Shown here piece by piece: positions 1 to 8,018 of a DNA stretch of 64,000 bases. The stretch spans positions 1,488,001-1,552,000 of the forward strand of contig NZ_CP012264.1 of assembly GCF_001277255.1 (NCBI RefSeq), given 5' to 3'. The position numbers were made by a program, and so were the translations under genes. The DNA is from Cronobacter condimenti 1330. Lineage in GTDB: Bacteria; Pseudomonadota; Gammaproteobacteria; Enterobacterales; Enterobacteriaceae. Under the pieces are notes generated by a model. The model was given only the letters and a program-made list of their open reading frames with translations. It ran no database searches and was not told the origin of the DNA. Position 1 is the first letter of the stretch; each line of letters starts with the position of its first letter.

Positions 1-60
1 GCAAACGGCAAGGCCGACGGTCATCCCGGCGGCGCTTGCAAGAGGAAACATTTCGTTCAT
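1..60 (-). CDS. artQ: ArtQ, arginine ABC transporter permease (5' end only)
   Basis: Only the first 20 codons lie in the window. The start codon is at 58-60 on the minus strand and the translation begins MNEMFPLASAAGMTVGLAVC, the N-terminus of the ArtQ inner-membrane permease. It starts 8 bp after the artI stop, so artP-artI-artQ reads as one operon, and artM would be expected outside the window. Identification rests on this short match plus operon position. Confidence 0.85.
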   Translation of the reverse strand, partial: MNEMFPLASAAGMTVGLAVC

Positions 61-68
61 TCAGGCGA

Positions 69-800
69 TTACTTCTGGAACCATTTGTCGTAGATGGCCT
101 TGTAGGTGCCGTCTTTCTTCACTTTCTCCAGCGCGGTGTTGAATTTCTGCTGGAGATCGGTGTTGCCCTGACGGACCGCAATACCAAGGCCGGTGCCGAA
201 ATAGTCTTTATCAGTCACTTTATCGCCGACGGCCGCCAGTTTCGGGTTGGTCTTCAGCCATTCGGTCACAACGGCGGTATCACCAAACACGGCGTCGATG
301 CGGCCGTTTTGCAGATCCAGGCGCGCGGTCTGGTAGCTGTCATAAGGCACGGTGGTGATTTCCGGGTGTTTGTCGGTAATGAATTTCTGGTGCGTGGTGC
401 CGTTCTGCACGCCTACGCGTTTGCCTTTCAGCTGGTCGATGCTGCTGTTTTTACCCTGCAGGCCGACGAACAGCGCGGAATTGTCGTAATACGGTGCGGT
501 GAATAGCACCTGTTTTTCACGCTCAGGCGTAATGTCCATACCGGCCATGACAGCATCCACGCGTTTGAATTTCAGCGCCGGGATCAGGCTGTCGAACGCC
601 TGGTTCGTAAAGGTGCAGGTCGCGTCAATCTCTTTACACAGAGCATTCGCCAGATCGACGTCGAAACCGACGATTTTGTTGCTCGCATCCATGGACTCAA
701 ACGGAGGGTAAGAGGCTTCGGTTGCGAAACGGATAGTTTGTGCTGCGGCGGCGGAAAGGCTAACGCTTGCGAGAAGCGCGGCAATCAATACGTTTTTCAT
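69..800 (-). CDS. artI: ArtI, periplasmic arginine/basic amino acid binding protein
   Basis: This is a solute-binding protein of the SBP_bac_3 family that delivers basic amino acids to the ArtQM-ArtP importer. It has 243 residues, the length of E. coli ArtI. A Sec signal peptide spans about residues 1-20 (MKNVLIAALL..., cleavage after an Ala run before QTIRFATEASYPPFE). The family motif GFDVDLANALC follows. An in-frame ATG six codons upstream exists, but homology supports the start at 800. It lies between artP (20 bp upstream) and artQ (8 bp downstream). E. coli also has a paralogue artJ beyond artM; position next to artP makes this artI. Confidence 0.93.
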   Translation of the reverse strand: MKNVLIAALLASVSLSAAAAQTIRFATEASYPPFESMDASNKIVGFDVDLANALCKEIDATCTFTNQAFDSLIPALKFKRVDAVMAGMDITPEREKQVLFTAPYYDNSALFVGLQGKNSSIDQLKGKRVGVQNGTTHQKFITDKHPEITTVPYDSYQTARLDLQNGRIDAVFGDTAVVTEWLKTNPKLAAVGDKVTDKDYFGTGLGIAVRQGNTDLQQKFNTALEKVKKDGTYKAIYDKWFQK

Positions 801-820
801 TGTCATTATTCCGGTCATCT

Positions 821-1549
821 TCAGTGGGAAAGGTAGTTTTTGAACGCGTCGGTCGCAGGGGCGCTAAAGCAGCTCGCGTCACCCTGTTCGATAATATGTC
901 CATTTTCCATATAGACCACCCGGCTGGCGGTTTTACGCGCCACTTCCACTTCGTGTGTCACGATAACCTGCGTGATCCCGGTCTGGGATAGCTCGCGGAT
1001 GATGCTCACGATCTGGGCGGTGATTTCCGGGTCGAGCGCGGCGGTCGGTTCATCAAACAGCAAGACCTGCGGCTCCATCATCAGCGCGCGCGCAATCGCC
1101 ACGCGCTGTTGCTGACCGCCGGAAAGATGGAGCGGATAGCGATCGACGTACGGCGTCAGGCGCAGGCGCTCCAGCAACTTATCGGCACGCTTGCGCGCGG
1201 CCTCTTTGCTGAGCCCAAGCACGCGGCACGGCGCTTCGATAAGATTATCCAGCACCGTCAGGTGCGGCCACAGATTGTACTGCTGAAATACCATGCCGAC
1301 GTTGCGGCGCAGTTCGCGGATGGCTTTGTCGCCCGGCGCTTTCGAGAAGTCGAACTGGTTGCCCGCAATGCTCAGTTGCCCGGAACGCGGCATCTCCAGC
1401 AAATTGAGTACCCGCAGAAGCGAGCTTTTCCCCGCGCCGCTTGGGCCAAGCAACACCAGCGTTTCGCCCTCAGGACAGCTGAGCGTGATGTCAAACAGCG
1501 CCTGATGCGCGCCGTAGAAGCAGTTTATGCCGTTTAGTTGAATACTCAT
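821..1549 (-). CDS. artP: ArtP, arginine ABC transporter ATPase
   Basis: This is the cytoplasmic ATPase of the ArtPQM arginine importer, 242 residues. Walker A GPSGAGKS is at residues 35-42, the signature LSGGQ at 142-146, Walker B VLLFDEP at about 162-168, and the H-loop VTHE near 199. It is first in the artPIQ operon. No strong Shine-Dalgarno is visible before the ATG at 1549, but the N-terminus MSIQLNGINCFYGAHQ fits the family. A sigma70-like promoter with overlapping ARG boxes lies directly upstream (1582-1632), pointing to repression by ArgR with arginine. Confidence 0.96.
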   Translation of the reverse strand: MSIQLNGINCFYGAHQALFDITLSCPEGETLVLLGPSGAGKSSLLRVLNLLEMPRSGQLSIAGNQFDFSKAPGDKAIRELRRNVGMVFQQYNLWPHLTVLDNLIEAPCRVLGLSKEAARKRADKLLERLRLTPYVDRYPLHLSGGQQQRVAIARALMMEPQVLLFDEPTAALDPEITAQIVSIIRELSQTGITQVIVTHEVEVARKTASRVVYMENGHIIEQGDASCFSAPATDAFKNYLSH

Positions 1550-1581
1550 GCGTAGCAGTTGAATAGCAATTGAGACCGCGA

Positions 1582-1610
1582 ATAGTACCGTTGGCAGAAT
1601 AGTTATGCAA
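1582..1610 (-). promoter_or_regulatory. Candidate artP promoter
   Basis: On the minus strand a -35 TTGCAT (1605-1610) and -10 TACTAT (1582-1587) are separated by exactly 17 bp, 33 bp upstream of the artP ATG. The -35 element lies inside the first ARG box, as expected for repression by promoter occlusion. Seen in sequence; activity inferred. Confidence 0.6.
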
Positions 1611-1632
1611 TATTAGTGCGTTAAAACTTAAT
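1594..1632. promoter_or_regulatory. Tandem ARG boxes (ArgR operator) upstream of artP
   Basis: Two 18-bp elements, 1594-1611 and 1615-1632, resemble the ArgR consensus WNTGAATWWWWATTCANW. They are separated by exactly 3 bp, the canonical ARG-box pair spacing. The first core reads AGAATAGTTATGCA. The second agrees at 12 of the 16 non-N positions by hand count. The pair covers the -35 of the artP promoter. Confidence 0.6.
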
Positions 1633-1752
1633 ATTCTCCACATTAACGGCGCAAAACCAGCACGATATAGCGGGGAGAGGGTGGGGCAAGAATAAATGTC
1701 GGCAAGATGGCGCTAAGCCAGACGGTTTATCGCACGCGCCCACCCGTTGCGC

Positions 1753-2280
1753 TTAATGACGCTCCAGCGACTGGCGCAGCGTACCCGCTGGCGCATGAAC
1801 GGTGCCGCCCAGGTAGCGCACATCATCCACCGTCCAGCACTGGCCTTCGCGCACCATCAGCACTTCATCCAGCCATTTTACGTCGCCGCGGCGCTGCTCG
1901 ACGCGCAGCGGAATATTACGCGCATCGGTGTTTGGAATGCGTGAGGCGCTGGCGACGCGTACGCTCTCAGGCGCCTCGGTGCGGCTGGAGAACGGGTCTG
2001 TGCGTAAAAAGCCGTTTTCAGCATGGTTTTCACGGTTCGATTTATCCAGCAACTGGTAGAGCGAATCGCTTAAATATGGACGCAAATCCGCAAGGCGCTT
2101 CAGCCCCTGGCTGCGTTGTTCGATGCGATGCTGATAAAACTGTTCCGCCACGGTATCAGGGCCGCCTTCCACGCACGGGCCGCTACGCGAGCCGATATCC
2201 TTAAAGGCGGGCGTGACGGTCGTACAGGCGCTCAGCAGCAGGGCGCACGGAAGAACCAGAGTCAGAACTGAATAGCGCAT
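1753..2280 (-). CDS. ybjP: YbjP, uncharacterised lipoprotein
   Basis: This is a 175-residue predicted lipoprotein. It starts MRYSVLTLVLPCALLLSAC, a signal peptide with lipobox LLSAC (acylated Cys19), followed by TTVTPAF. The C-terminal half carries the conserved stretch SRIPNTDARNIPLRVEQ and ends RYLGGTVHAPAGTLRQSLE. It matches E. coli YbjP in length, lipobox and position next to ybjQ. The reading frame extends 20 codons further upstream, but the ATG at 2280 gives the proper signal peptide. Its molecular function is not known. It is divergent from ybjQ with a 127 bp gap. Confidence 0.9.
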   Translation of the reverse strand: MRYSVLTLVLPCALLLSACTTVTPAFKDIGSRSGPCVEGGPDTVAEQFYQHRIEQRSQGLKRLADLRPYLSDSLYQLLDKSNRENHAENGFLRTDPFSSRTEAPESVRVASASRIPNTDARNIPLRVEQRRGDVKWLDEVLMVREGQCWTVDDVRYLGGTVHAPAGTLRQSLERH

Positions 2281-2407
2281 TTTTATTTCCTTATTCCGGT
2301 AAGCAGGACTACGTTTCTTGTCACAGGACTTTTTTAGCATAGCGTATCGCGACCGAATTGCGTCTGGTATCGTCTGCTAACGCATTGATAGCCAAAAGGA
2401 GAGAACC

Positions 2408-2731
2408 ATGCAGTTTTCCACTACGCCAACCCTGGAAGGGCAAGTTATCGTTGAGTATTGCGGCGTCGTCACCGGTGAGGCAATTCTCGGCGCGAATATC
2501 TTTCGCGACTTTTTTGCAGGTATCCGCGATATCGTCGGCGGCCGCTCCGGCGCGTATGAAAAAGAGCTGCGCAAAGCACGTGAAATTGCGTTTCGCGAGC
2601 TGGGCGACCAGGCGGCGGCGCTTGGCGCTGATGCGGTTGTGGGCATCGACATCGACTATGAAACCGTTGGCAAAGACGGCAGCATGTTGATGGTAAGCGT
2701 CTCCGGCACGGCGGTGAAAACCCGTCGATGA
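2408..2731 (+). CDS. ybjQ: YbjQ, UPF0145 family protein
   Basis: This 107-residue cytoplasmic protein of the UPF0145/YbjQ family is predicted to form small oligomeric rings and may bind metal; its function is unassigned. Family hallmarks seen are the N-terminal MQFSTTPTLEGQ, the glycine-rich GVVTGEAILGANIFRDFFAG and the C-terminal DAVVGIDIDYETVG. A strong Shine-Dalgarno (aaaggagag, around 2396-2404) precedes the ATG. The last 4 bp overlap the start of amiD in an ATGA arrangement, so the two are likely translationally coupled. Confidence 0.93.
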   Translation: MQFSTTPTLEGQVIVEYCGVVTGEAILGANIFRDFFAGIRDIVGGRSGAYEKELRKAREIAFRELGDQAAALGADAVVGIDIDYETVGKDGSMLMVSVSGTAVKTRR

Positions 2732-3558
2732 AGGTGCGTTTCTGGCTGCTGCTGCTGGCGGCGCTGCTCGCGGGGTGCGCGGGCGAAAAAGGGATCGTCG
2801 ATCGCGGCGACTATAAGGTCGATACGCGCCGCGCGGCGCAGGCGGCATATCCACGTATTAAAGTGCTTGTCATTCACTACACAGCAGACGATTTCGACAC
2901 CTCGCTTGCCACGCTGACTGACCGGCACGTCAGCTCGCACTACCTGATCCCGGCGAACCCGCCGGAGAAAGGCGGCAAGCCCGTTATCTGGCAGCTGGTG
3001 CCGGAGCGTGAACTGGCATGGCATGCGGGCGTCAGTTTCTGGCGTGGCGCTACCCGTTTAAACGACACGTCGGTCGGCATTGAGCTTGAAAACTACGGCT
3101 ACCGGAAAATCAACGGGCAGAAGCGTTACTTTCCGTTCAACCCGCCGCAAATCGACGTGCTGAGCAAGCTTGCGCGCGACATCATTCATCGCTACCAGAT
3201 AGCGCCACAGAACGTCGTGGCGCATGCGGATATTGCCCCGCAGCGCAAAGACGATCCGGGGCCGCTGTTTCCGTGGCAGGCGCTGGCGGCGCAGGGGATA
3301 GGCGCCTGGCCGGACGAGCACCGCGTGGCGTTTTATCTCGCCGGGCGCAATCCATACGCGCCGGTCGCCGAGCGCGATTTGCTCTTGCTGCTGTCACGCT
3401 ACGGGTATGAGGTTACGCCGCAGATGAGCGACGCGCAGCGCAAACGCGTGATTCAGGCTTTCCAGATGCATTTCCGGCCCGCCCGTTATGACGGTCTGCC
3501 GGATGCACAGAGCCAGGCGATAGCCGAGGCGCTGCTGGAAAAATATGGGCAGGGCTGA
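2728..3558 (+). CDS. amiD: AmiD, outer-membrane N-acetylmuramoyl-L-alanine amidase
   Basis: AmiD is a zinc amidase that cleaves the MurNAc-L-Ala bond of peptidoglycan, including anhydro-muropeptides. It has 276 residues. The lipoprotein signal MKVRFWLLLLAALLAGC puts the acylated cysteine at residue 17. The Amidase_2 domain shows the zinc ligand His50 (VLVIHYTADD), Glu in GIELENYG near 119, and His/Asp ligands in AHADIAPQRKDDPGP (about 151 and 161). The C-terminal 75 residues look like a PG_binding_1 domain. It is coupled to ybjQ by an ATGA overlap. Confidence 0.95.
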   Translation: MKVRFWLLLLAALLAGCAGEKGIVDRGDYKVDTRRAAQAAYPRIKVLVIHYTADDFDTSLATLTDRHVSSHYLIPANPPEKGGKPVIWQLVPERELAWHAGVSFWRGATRLNDTSVGIELENYGYRKINGQKRYFPFNPPQIDVLSKLARDIIHRYQIAPQNVVAHADIAPQRKDDPGPLFPWQALAAQGIGAWPDEHRVAFYLAGRNPYAPVAERDLLLLLSRYGYEVTPQMSDAQRKRVIQAFQMHFRPARYDGLPDAQSQAIAEALLEKYGQG

Positions 3559-3587
3559 CCTGCGTGATGAGAGTAAAAGGAGAGGGT

Positions 3588-3920
3588 GTGGAACGTTTAT
3601 TTGTCTATGGCACCTTAGGGCCTGGTCGTCCGAACGCGCATGTGCTTGAGCGTATCGGTGGCGACTGGGAAGCTGGCTTTGTCAACGGCACGCTGATGAA
3701 TAAAGGCTGGGGCGCACAGATGGGCTTTCCGGGCATTGTGCTTGATGGCAGCGATAACCGCGTCGAGGGGTTTGTGTTTGCTTCCGAACACCTTGCTGAA
3801 CACTGGGCGGCACTGGATGAGTTTGAGGGCGAAGGCTATGAGCGCGTACCGGTTAACGTCGTGACAAAAAACGGTAAGTGCGTTAGCGCGTCGGTGTATC
3901 AACTTAAAGACGAAGCGTAA
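3588..3920 (+). CDS. Gamma-glutamylcyclotransferase-like (YtfP/GGCT fold) protein
   Basis: This is a 110-residue protein of the GGCT-like (AIG2/YtfP) family. The substrate-loop motif YGTLGPG is at residues 7-13 and the conserved acidic stretch LDEFEGEGYER at 77-86 contains the likely catalytic glutamate (Glu80). Family members act on gamma-glutamyl peptides or amines; the actual substrate here is unknown. The chosen start is GTG 3588, because AAAGGAGA (3576-3583) lies 5 nt upstream; a GTG at 3564 would lack such a site. It follows amiD by 29 bp, probably co-transcribed. E. coli K-12 has no gene here. Confidence 0.82.
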   Translation: MERLFVYGTLGPGRPNAHVLERIGGDWEAGFVNGTLMNKGWGAQMGFPGIVLDGSDNRVEGFVFASEHLAEHWAALDEFEGEGYERVPVNVVTKNGKCVSASVYQLKDEA

Positions 3921-3928
3921 CGCCAGAG

Positions 3929-3951
3929 GCGGGCAGAATACCGCTGCCCGC
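3929..3951. terminator. Hairpin between convergent genes
   Basis: A perfect 8-bp stem, GCGGGCAG (3929-3936) and CTGCCCGC (3944-3951), with a 7-nt loop sits between the convergent ends of the GGCT-like gene and ybjS. The T-rich tract is weak, so termination may be modest or bidirectional. Confidence 0.5.
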
Positions 3952-3958
3952 AAGACCT

Positions 3959-4975
3959 TTAACCGCGGTGCAGCGTGCCGTGGTCGCGCAGCCACCAGGC
4001 CGTGCGCTCAATCCCTTCATCCAGCGACACCACAGGTTTATAGCCGAGCTCGCTTTCGGCGCGGCTGATATCCAGCGTGAAATCAAAATTAAGCTTGGAA
4101 ACGCCGTAATGGGTTAACGCCGGCTCCTTATGGGAGTGTTTGCTGAGCCGCTCAAGGCTTCTCGCCATCATATCAAGCATCGGATATGGCACCGAGCGGA
4201 TGCGACAGGAAATCCCCAGTTCATCAATGAGCTTTTGCACAATGCTTTTCAGCGGACGTGCCTCGCCGTTAGTGATGTTATAGGCGCGCCCTGAGGGCAG
4301 CGCGTCGCAGGCGCTGCTGCTTGCAAGCCACATCGCATGTACCGCGTTTTCGTGATAGGTCATATCGACCAGCGCGTCGCCGCCGCGCGGCAGCAGCACG
4401 CTGCCGTAATGGCGCATCATCTGTACCAGTCGCGGGAAGAAGACTTTGTCGTGCGGTCCGAACAGGCTTTGCGGACGCAGGATCGTAAAACGCGTTTGCG
4501 GATTCGCCTGCGCCAGCAGCTGGATCACCTCTTCGCTGGCGGCTTTGCTGCGCGCAAAAGCATTCGCCAGCCGGTGCGGGCGGAAATCTTCGCGGATATC
4601 GCGGTGGTGGTGATAATCGAAATAGAGTGCGGGCGATGAAATATGCACGAAATTGCGCACGCCCCACGCAACGGCCCATTCACCGAGGCGACGGGTAGCG
4701 CGGACATTCGCGAGATCGAAGGCCTCCTGCGGGCCCCAGGGGGATGTAAAGCTGGAACAGTGCCAGAGCGTATCGATACCGGCCAGCATCGCTTTTGCCT
4801 GTGAAGACACCAGCTCGGTCAAATCGGCCTGGATAAATTCCGCGCCCATTTTCTCCAGCAGTTTGCCCATCGCTTCGTTGCGCCCGGTGGCTCTGACCGC
4901 AACGCCCTGATGACGTAAATATTCGACCGCGTTTCGGCCTAAACCGCTGGTGGCGCCCGTGACCAGTACCTTCAT
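3959..4975 (-). CDS. ybjS: YbjS, extended SDR-family NAD(P)-dependent epimerase/dehydratase-like protein
   Basis: This 338-residue protein has an N-terminal Rossmann fold with TGATSGLG at residues 6-13, placing it in the extended short-chain dehydrogenase/epimerase family. The Ser of the catalytic triad is in HISSP (about 113-114). The YxxxK motif is replaced: the sequence is FARSK, so Phe140 occupies the usual tyrosine and Lys144 is retained. Substrate and reaction are unknown. In E. coli the next gene upstream is ybjT; here ltaE follows after 129 bp with no ybjT. Confidence 0.9.
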   Translation of the reverse strand: MKVLVTGATSGLGRNAVEYLRHQGVAVRATGRNEAMGKLLEKMGAEFIQADLTELVSSQAKAMLAGIDTLWHCSSFTSPWGPQEAFDLANVRATRRLGEWAVAWGVRNFVHISSPALYFDYHHHRDIREDFRPHRLANAFARSKAASEEVIQLLAQANPQTRFTILRPQSLFGPHDKVFFPRLVQMMRHYGSVLLPRGGDALVDMTYHENAVHAMWLASSSACDALPSGRAYNITNGEARPLKSIVQKLIDELGISCRIRSVPYPMLDMMARSLERLSKHSHKEPALTHYGVSKLNFDFTLDISRAESELGYKPVVSLDEGIERTAWWLRDHGTLHRG

Positions 4976-5104
4976 ATCGATCCACTGTGCTGTAACGTGT
5001 AGCCGCGCATTCTTCCGTGAAATCAGCGCTGATGCAATGGGAACAACGTAACAATGCGCGTTAGCGCAGCTGAATCGTCCTGTTGCCGCAGCGCTGATAA
5101 CGGG

Positions 5105-6112
5105 TTATGCCGCCTGTTGTGTGAAGTCGCGCCAGAGGGCCACGACGCGTTCAAGCTGCGCGCGGTTGACGTCAAGATGCATCACCAGGCGCGTTACCGG
5201 AGCGGCGTTAATCAGCACGTCGTGCGCTTTCATAAAGGCGCCAAGCGCCGCGACCTGCGCCTGCGGAACGCTGACAAAGAGCATATTGGTGTCATGGCGA
5301 CGCACCTGTACGCCTGCATCGCGAAGCGCGGTTGCAAGCCAGGCGGCGTTGTCGTGATCTTCCTTGAGACGTGCGACGTTGTGCTCAAGCGCGTACAGCC
5401 CCGCAGCCGCCAGGATCCCCGCCTGACGCATTCCGCCGCCGGTCATTTTCCGCCAGCGAGTCGCGCGCTGAATATACTCGCGACTGCCGAGCAGGAGCGA
5501 ACCCACCGGCGCACCCAGCCCTTTGGAGAGGCAAATGGTGAAGGTATCGCAATACTGCGCGATATCCTTAAGCGAACAGCCATACTCGACCACAGCGTTA
5601 AAAATACGCGCGCCGTCGACATGCAGCGCCAGGCCGCGCTCGCGCGTAAAATCCCACGCCTGCGCTAAATAGTCGCGCGGCAACACTTTGCCATTGTGGG
5701 TGTTTTCAAGGCTCAGTAAACGGGTGCGAGCGAAGTGCACATCATCGGCTTTGATCTTCGCGGCCACCTGCTCAAGCGCCAGGGTGCCGTCGCCTTCAGC
5801 GTCGATAGGTTGTGGCTGAATGCTTCCGAGCACCGCCGCGCCGCCCGCTTCATACAGGTAATTATGGGCGAGCTGGCCGACGATATACTCCTCGCCGCGC
5901 TCACAATGGCTTAACAGCGCCACCAGATTCGCCTGCGTGCCAGTGGGCAGAAACAGCGCCGCCTCTTTGCCGCTTAGCTGCGCGGCATAATCCTGAAGCG
6001 CGTTGACGGTTGGGTCATCGCCATAGACATCATCCCCGGTCGGGGCCGCCATCATACGCTCCAGCATTGCCTTGCCGGGGCGTGTGACGGTATCACTGCG
6101 TAAATCGATCAC
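5105..6112 (-). CDS. ltaE: LtaE, low-specificity L-threonine aldolase
   Basis: LtaE is a PLP enzyme cleaving L-threonine or L-allo-threonine to glycine and acetaldehyde. It has 335 residues, close to E. coli LtaE (333). It begins with the family signature MIDLRSDTVTRPG. The PLP lysine is in the segment TICLSKGLGAPVGSLL near residue 197, and LHVDGARIFNA supplies the conserved Asp and Arg. It lies 34 bp downstream of poxB on the same strand, so the two are probably one operon. Confidence 0.96.
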   Translation of the reverse strand: MIDLRSDTVTRPGKAMLERMMAAPTGDDVYGDDPTVNALQDYAAQLSGKEAALFLPTGTQANLVALLSHCERGEEYIVGQLAHNYLYEAGGAAVLGSIQPQPIDAEGDGTLALEQVAAKIKADDVHFARTRLLSLENTHNGKVLPRDYLAQAWDFTRERGLALHVDGARIFNAVVEYGCSLKDIAQYCDTFTICLSKGLGAPVGSLLLGSREYIQRATRWRKMTGGGMRQAGILAAAGLYALEHNVARLKEDHDNAAWLATALRDAGVQVRRHDTNMLFVSVPQAQVAALGAFMKAHDVLINAAPVTRLVMHLDVNRAQLERVVALWRDFTQQAA

Positions 6113-6146
6113 GGTTTATCCTTTTCAGTGAACACAAACGTCCCTT

Positions 6147-7865
6147 TTACCGGAACCAGTTGGTTTTCGCCAGATCGATCACTTCATCGCCACGGCCATT
6201 GATAATGGCGCGCAGCATATACAGGCTAAATCCTTTGGCCTGTTCCATTTTAATTTGCGGCGGCATCGCAAGCTCTTCTTTAGCGACAGTGACATCCACC
6301 ACCACCGGGCCGTCGGTGCTGAAGGCGCGCGAAAGCGCATCGTCCAGCTCGCTCGCTTTTTCTACGCGGATCCCTGGAATACCGCAGGCCTCGGCGATAC
6401 GGGCGTAATTGGTGGCGTGCAGATCGGTACCATCGGTCAGATAACCGCCTGCTTTCATCTCCATCGCCACAAAGCCCAGCACGCTGTTGTTAAATACGAT
6501 GACTTTTACCGGCAGGTTGAGTTGCACCAGGGAGAGCAGGTCACCCATTAACATGCTAAAGCCGCCATCGCCGCACATCGCTACCACCTGACGCGCCGGC
6601 GCGCTCGCCTGTGCGCCTATCGCCTGCGGCATGGCGTTTGCCATAGAGCCGTGGTTAAACGAGCCAATCAGGCGGCGTTTGCCGTTCATCTCCAGATAAC
6701 GCGCCGCCCACACGGTTGGCGTTCCGACATCGCAGGTAAAAATGGCGTCCGGGGCGGCAAAGTGGCTTATCTGACGAGCCAGATATTGCGGATGCAGCGC
6801 TTTGTCACTGGGCTGCGCCAGATCATCAAGACCTTTGCGCGCGTCGCGGTAATCTTCCAGCGCTTTATCAAGAAAGCTACGGTCGGTTTTTTCCTCAAGC
6901 AGCGGCAGGAGGGCTGCGAGTGTGGCTTTCACATCGCCGACCAGCGCCATGTCCACTTTGCTGTGCGCGCCGATGCTGCCCGGGTTGATATCTATCTGAA
7001 TGATTTTGGCGTGGGTTGGGTAGAACGCGCGATAGGGGAAGCGGGTGCCGAGCAGGATCAGCGTATCGGCGTTCATCATGGTGTGGTAGCCGGACGAGAA
7101 GCCGATAAGCCCGGTCATGCCCACATCATATGGGTTGTCATACTCGACATGCTCTTTACCGCGAAGCGCATGAACAATCGGTGCTTTGAGCGTCCGTGCG
7201 AATTCAGTGAGTTCCTGATGCGCGCCCGCGCAGCCGCTGCCGCACATCAGCGCGATGTTATCGGAATAGCGCAGCAGTTGGGCGAGCTTTTTTAGCTCGT
7301 CATGCGGCGGCACGATAACGGGTTGTGGCGCATGATACCAGGCGGGGCTGACGTCTTCCGGGGCAGGCTTAAGCGCCACATCGCCTGGCAGCACAATCAC
7401 CGAGACGCCACGCTCCAGCACGGCTTTGCGTAGCGCAATGGCCAGCACCTGCGGGATCTGCTCCGGCGTTGAAACAAGCTCACAGTAGTGGCTGCATTCG
7501 CGGAACAGTTCCTGCGGGTGCGTCTCCTGAAAGTAGCCGCTGCCGATTTCGCTTGAGGGAATATGAGCCGCGATCGCGAGCACCGGCACATTGTTGCGAT
7601 GGCAGTCAAACAGGCCATTGATGAGATGCAGGTTGCCCGGCCCGCAGGAACCCGCGCACACGGCCAGTTCGCCAGTGAGCTGCGCTTCTGCGCCCGCTGC
7701 GAAGGCTGCCACCTCTTCATGGCGTGTCGACATCCAGTCAATCGTGCCCATGCGGTTTAAGCTGTCGCTAAGGCCATTGAGTGAATCGCCGGTCACGCCC
7801 CAGATACGTTTGACGCCTGCCTGCTCCAGGGTTTTTGCGATATAAGACGCCACAGTCTGTTTCAT
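6147..7865 (-). CDS. poxB: PoxB, pyruvate:ubiquinone oxidoreductase (pyruvate oxidase)
   Basis: PoxB is a peripheral membrane flavoprotein that oxidises pyruvate to acetate and CO2 and passes electrons to ubiquinone, mainly in stationary phase. It has 572 residues, the same as E. coli. The TPP-activating glutamate is in STRHEEVAAF (Glu50). The TPP-binding motif starts GDGGFSMLMGDLLSL around residue 430 and ends in the NN dipeptide (VFNNS). The C-terminal helix (about the last 25 residues, MLRAIINGRGDEVIDLAKTN) is the lipid-activated membrane anchor. AAGGAGG lies just before the start. In E. coli it is RpoS-dependent; I did not identify the promoter here. Confidence 0.97.
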   Translation of the reverse strand: MKQTVASYIAKTLEQAGVKRIWGVTGDSLNGLSDSLNRMGTIDWMSTRHEEVAAFAAGAEAQLTGELAVCAGSCGPGNLHLINGLFDCHRNNVPVLAIAAHIPSSEIGSGYFQETHPQELFRECSHYCELVSTPEQIPQVLAIALRKAVLERGVSVIVLPGDVALKPAPEDVSPAWYHAPQPVIVPPHDELKKLAQLLRYSDNIALMCGSGCAGAHQELTEFARTLKAPIVHALRGKEHVEYDNPYDVGMTGLIGFSSGYHTMMNADTLILLGTRFPYRAFYPTHAKIIQIDINPGSIGAHSKVDMALVGDVKATLAALLPLLEEKTDRSFLDKALEDYRDARKGLDDLAQPSDKALHPQYLARQISHFAAPDAIFTCDVGTPTVWAARYLEMNGKRRLIGSFNHGSMANAMPQAIGAQASAPARQVVAMCGDGGFSMLMGDLLSLVQLNLPVKVIVFNNSVLGFVAMEMKAGGYLTDGTDLHATNYARIAEACGIPGIRVEKASELDDALSRAFSTDGPVVVDVTVAKEELAMPPQIKMEQAKGFSLYMLRAIINGRGDEVIDLAKTNWFR

Positions 7866-8018
7866 TTTCCCTCCTTAGTACGTTGTCTGTGATACCGGTT
7901 ACAAGCTTAGTTCAAATTGGTTTGCAGGCAGGGGATTTAACCTTTAAGTTCATAAGGTTTTATGGGGTGGCGGCGTCTTTGGGTACCGCCAGTACAGCGA
8001 TGGATACGGAATAAAAAA

